DNA from: Actinomycetota bacterium
GTDB taxonomy: Bacteria > Actinomycetota > Actinomycetes > Nanopelagicales > Nanopelagicaceae
NCBI GenBank assembly: GCA_010032085.1
Contig: RGYL01000043.1
Location: 1 to 6,981, forward strand
Length of the DNA stretch: 6,981 nt
Direction of reading: 5' to 3'
The notes beneath the pieces were generated by a model that saw only the letters and a program-made list of their open reading frames with translations, made no database searches and was not told where the DNA came from. The position numbers and the translations under genes are program-made. Shown piece by piece: positions 5,855-6,981 of the stretch; positions within the stretch are counted from its first letter, which is position 1, and every line of letters begins with the position of its first letter.

Positions 5855-6661
5855 GTGACTGAGTTAAGGGTCGTTGGAAAAACTAACGGTGGCGATAAGT
5901 TGGAGCTCGCTGATGAAGCCGGCAATTCCTTCACGCTCAAAATTGATGACGCACTTCGCAACTCCTTGAGCGCATCTACTCCAGAGCGGAGATTGAGCGC
6001 AGTCGTTGAAGAGACTCCTGGTTACTCAATCAAAGAAATCCAAGCCCGCTTAAGAGCTGGCGAAAGTTTTGATGAAGTCGCACGAATTTCTGGCTTATCG
6101 CCAGTGAAAATTGAACGTTACGCAAGTCCCATAATGCAAGAGCGCGCTTGGGTAATTGAGCAAGCCGAGAAATCATCTCCTAAAGGAACTTCGTTACCAC
6201 TTAGAGAATTAGTAATACAAAGACTTGCGCCAAGAGGCGTCAATATGAATCAGATCTCTTGGAATACCTGGAGACTTGATAACGGTCATTGGCACCTTGT
6301 GCTTAACTATCCAACATCAGATGGCTCACGCGAAGCTACTTGGAACTTTGATCTAAATAAGCGCACCTTTGTTTCTAAAGATGATGGGGCGCGCTGGATT
6401 TGTGGCGAAGAGATTCCAAAGCAACCAAAGCCTGATCGTATGAGTGATCATGGAGTTCTTTTCCCAGCAGATGGCGAACCTGCGCAACCACCAAGACTTG
6501 TTGCGGTACGCACCGATCTCACCCCGGAAGCTCAAGAAGAGAAGAGTGAAATTCCATCCGATGCTAAAAAAGATGGAGTAACTAGAAGAATTTCTATTCC
6601 ATCATGGGATGACATTATGTTTGGAAGAAGTAAGAAGAAAGATGAAGGCGAAGACTCTTAA
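5855..6661 (+). CDS. sepH: SepH, actinobacterial FtsZ-regulating cell division protein (DUF3071)
   Basis: A 268-residue protein, shorter than the roughly 340-residue Streptomyces SepH. The conserved N-terminal DUF3071 region opens with MTELRVVG and includes the helix-turn-helix-like segment YSIKEIQARLRAG ... ISGLSPVKIERYA (57-90), then SPIMQERAWVIEQA. A middle domain with WRLDNGHWHLVLNY (139-152) follows, then a Pro/Glu-rich linker (about 190-238) and the conserved C-terminal motif RRISIPSWDDIMFG (244-257), ending in a charged tail. In Streptomyces and Mycobacterium SepH binds FtsZ through the helix-turn-helix region and promotes protofilament assembly at the septum. The start is GTG at 5855 with no Shine-Dalgarno site. 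The stop codon shares TTAA with the convergent gene. The codons for 241-257 recur inverted at the window end. Confidence 0.93.
   Translation: MTELRVVGKTNGGDKLELADEAGNSFTLKIDDALRNSLSASTPERRLSAVVEETPGYSIKEIQARLRAGESFDEVARISGLSPVKIERYASPIMQERAWVIEQAEKSSPKGTSLPLRELVIQRLAPRGVNMNQISWNTWRLDNGHWHLVLNYPTSDGSREATWNFDLNKRTFVSKDDGARWICGEEIPKQPKPDRMSDHGVLFPADGEPAQPPRLVAVRTDLTPEAQEEKSEIPSDAKKDGVTRRISIPSWDDIMFGRSKKKDEGEDS
6576..6625 (+). repeat. Left arm of a 50-bp perfect inverted repeat (inside sepH)
   Basis: These 50 bases encode SepH residues 241-257, the conserved C-terminal motif. They are identical to the minus strand of 6981-6932. The reading frame here is intact and the peptide matches the SepH family, so this arm is the authentic copy. 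Confidence 0.9.
6658..6661. other. Shared TTAA: overlapping stop codons of convergent genes
   Basis: The sepH TAA is 6659-6661 and the opposing phosphatase TAA is 6660-6658, so both use one palindromic TTAA. No base is left for a terminator between the genes, and their transcripts must overlap at the 3' ends. Confidence 0.9.
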
Positions 6662-6948
6662 ATCGTATATGTGAGTAGCGGAATTTCGCACTCAGCTTCT
6701 GTTGTTCCACCATGATGCCCCACCATCGCGCACTGTTGAGTTTCTCGCTCCATCTCCACCAAAATGAAGTTTCCTTCGGCGATAACAACTAAATCACCGA
6801 TTCGCTCAAGAACGCTCTCACTCATTGGCCCAAATAATCCTCTACGAATTGCCTCCTCGCGAGTGAGCACAGTCGCTAGCCCACCTAATCGATTTTGCCA
6901 ACGGCTCTTCACTTCATCTCGTTTATCTTCATCCAAACATAATGTCAT
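6658..6948 (-). CDS. Alkaline phosphatase superfamily protein, C-terminal part only (broken at the contig edge)
   Basis: The minus-strand frame from 6931 down to TAA at 6660-6658 (about 90 residues) resembles the C-terminal end of nucleotide pyrophosphatase/phosphodiesterase-like alkaline phosphatase family proteins that I recall near sepH in Actinobacteria. Signs are EVKSRWQNRLGGLATVLTREEA, RRGLFGPM, RIGDLVVIAEGNF and GHHGGTTEAECEIPLL, where a GLHGSLTPAE-type motif is usual. The family is normally several hundred residues, with N-terminal metal-binding Asp/Thr motifs, all missing here. The apparent ATG at 6948 lies in the right arm of the inverted repeat (6932-6981), in a frame unrelated to the protein, and an in-frame TAA sits at 6978-6976. 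I therefore do not believe that start: the gene really continues past about 6931 into sequence not represented here. Family assignment is moderate. Confidence 0.6.
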   Translation of the reverse strand: MTLCLDEDKRDEVKSRWQNRLGGLATVLTREEAIRRGLFGPMSESVLERIGDLVVIAEGNFILVEMERETQQCAMVGHHGGTTEAECEIPLLTYTI

Positions 6949-6981
6949 CCCATGATGGAATAGAAATTCTTCTAGTTACTC
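6932..6981 (-). repeat. Right arm of the 50-bp perfect inverted repeat, at the window end
   Basis: Read on the minus strand from 6981, this arm matches 6576-6625 base for base, and in one frame it encodes the SepH motif RRISIPSWDDIMFG again. Identity stops after GGA at 6932. The arm runs into the last base of the window, so 50 is a minimum length. It breaks the phosphatase frame, which suggests a chimeric end and not a second sepH copy. Confidence 0.9.

Noticed and set aside
6353..6535. Minus-strand open frame of 60 codons within sepH
   Set aside because: Antisense to the SepH middle domain and linker, with no independent support.
6764..6955. Plus-strand open frame of 63 codons
   Set aside because: Antisense to the phosphatase C terminus and runs into the chimeric repeat arm.
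6576..6981. Inverted repeat as insertion-sequence termini
   Set aside because: The spacer holds the ends of two host genes and no transposase, and the arms are sepH coding sequence.

Overview
The window looks like a moderate-GC actinobacterium with a compact genome. The strongest lineage marker is sepH, a cell-division gene confined to Actinobacteria. The rplS-lepB-rnhB-yraN-yifB gene order is also typical of that phylum. Gaps are a few bases or overlaps, Shine-Dalgarno sites are mostly absent, and two genes look leaderless. This would suit a streamlined freshwater lineage of the acI/Nanopelagicales type, but that placement is inference.

Layout. Positions 1-3685 (minus strand) carry a tight gene series, transcribed right to left: rplS (ribosomal protein L19 with an acidic tail), lepB (signal peptidase I), rnhB (RNase HII), yraN (nuclease-fold protein) and yifB/comM (Mg-chelatase-type AAA+ ATPase, running off the left edge). 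lepB/rnhB and yraN/yifB overlap by ATGA, and rplS/lepB are 3 bases apart. An inositol-monophosphatase-family gene (3769-4560, minus) lies upstream in the same direction. It diverges from an MFS transporter (plus) across about 32 bases holding two back-to-back -10 elements, each placed for a leaderless transcript. sepH (5855-6661, plus) follows the transporter. It meets the 3' part of an alkaline-phosphatase-superfamily gene (minus) head-on, the two stop codons sharing one TTAA.

Genes together. The left block is translation and housekeeping: ribosome, protein export, RNA:DNA hybrid removal, and DNA processing or uptake. The right block mixes inositol phosphate metabolism, an exporter-like MFS protein, and FtsZ regulation.

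Main anomaly. The last 50 bases (6932-6981) are an exact inverted copy of 6576-6625, the codons for the conserved C-terminal motif of SepH. They interrupt the phosphatase reading frame exactly at the junction. The best explanation is a chimeric contig end (inverted amplification or assembly artefact). A true inverted repeat is the less likely alternative. I see no mobile element, CRISPR array, RNA gene or clearly new multi-gene system here.
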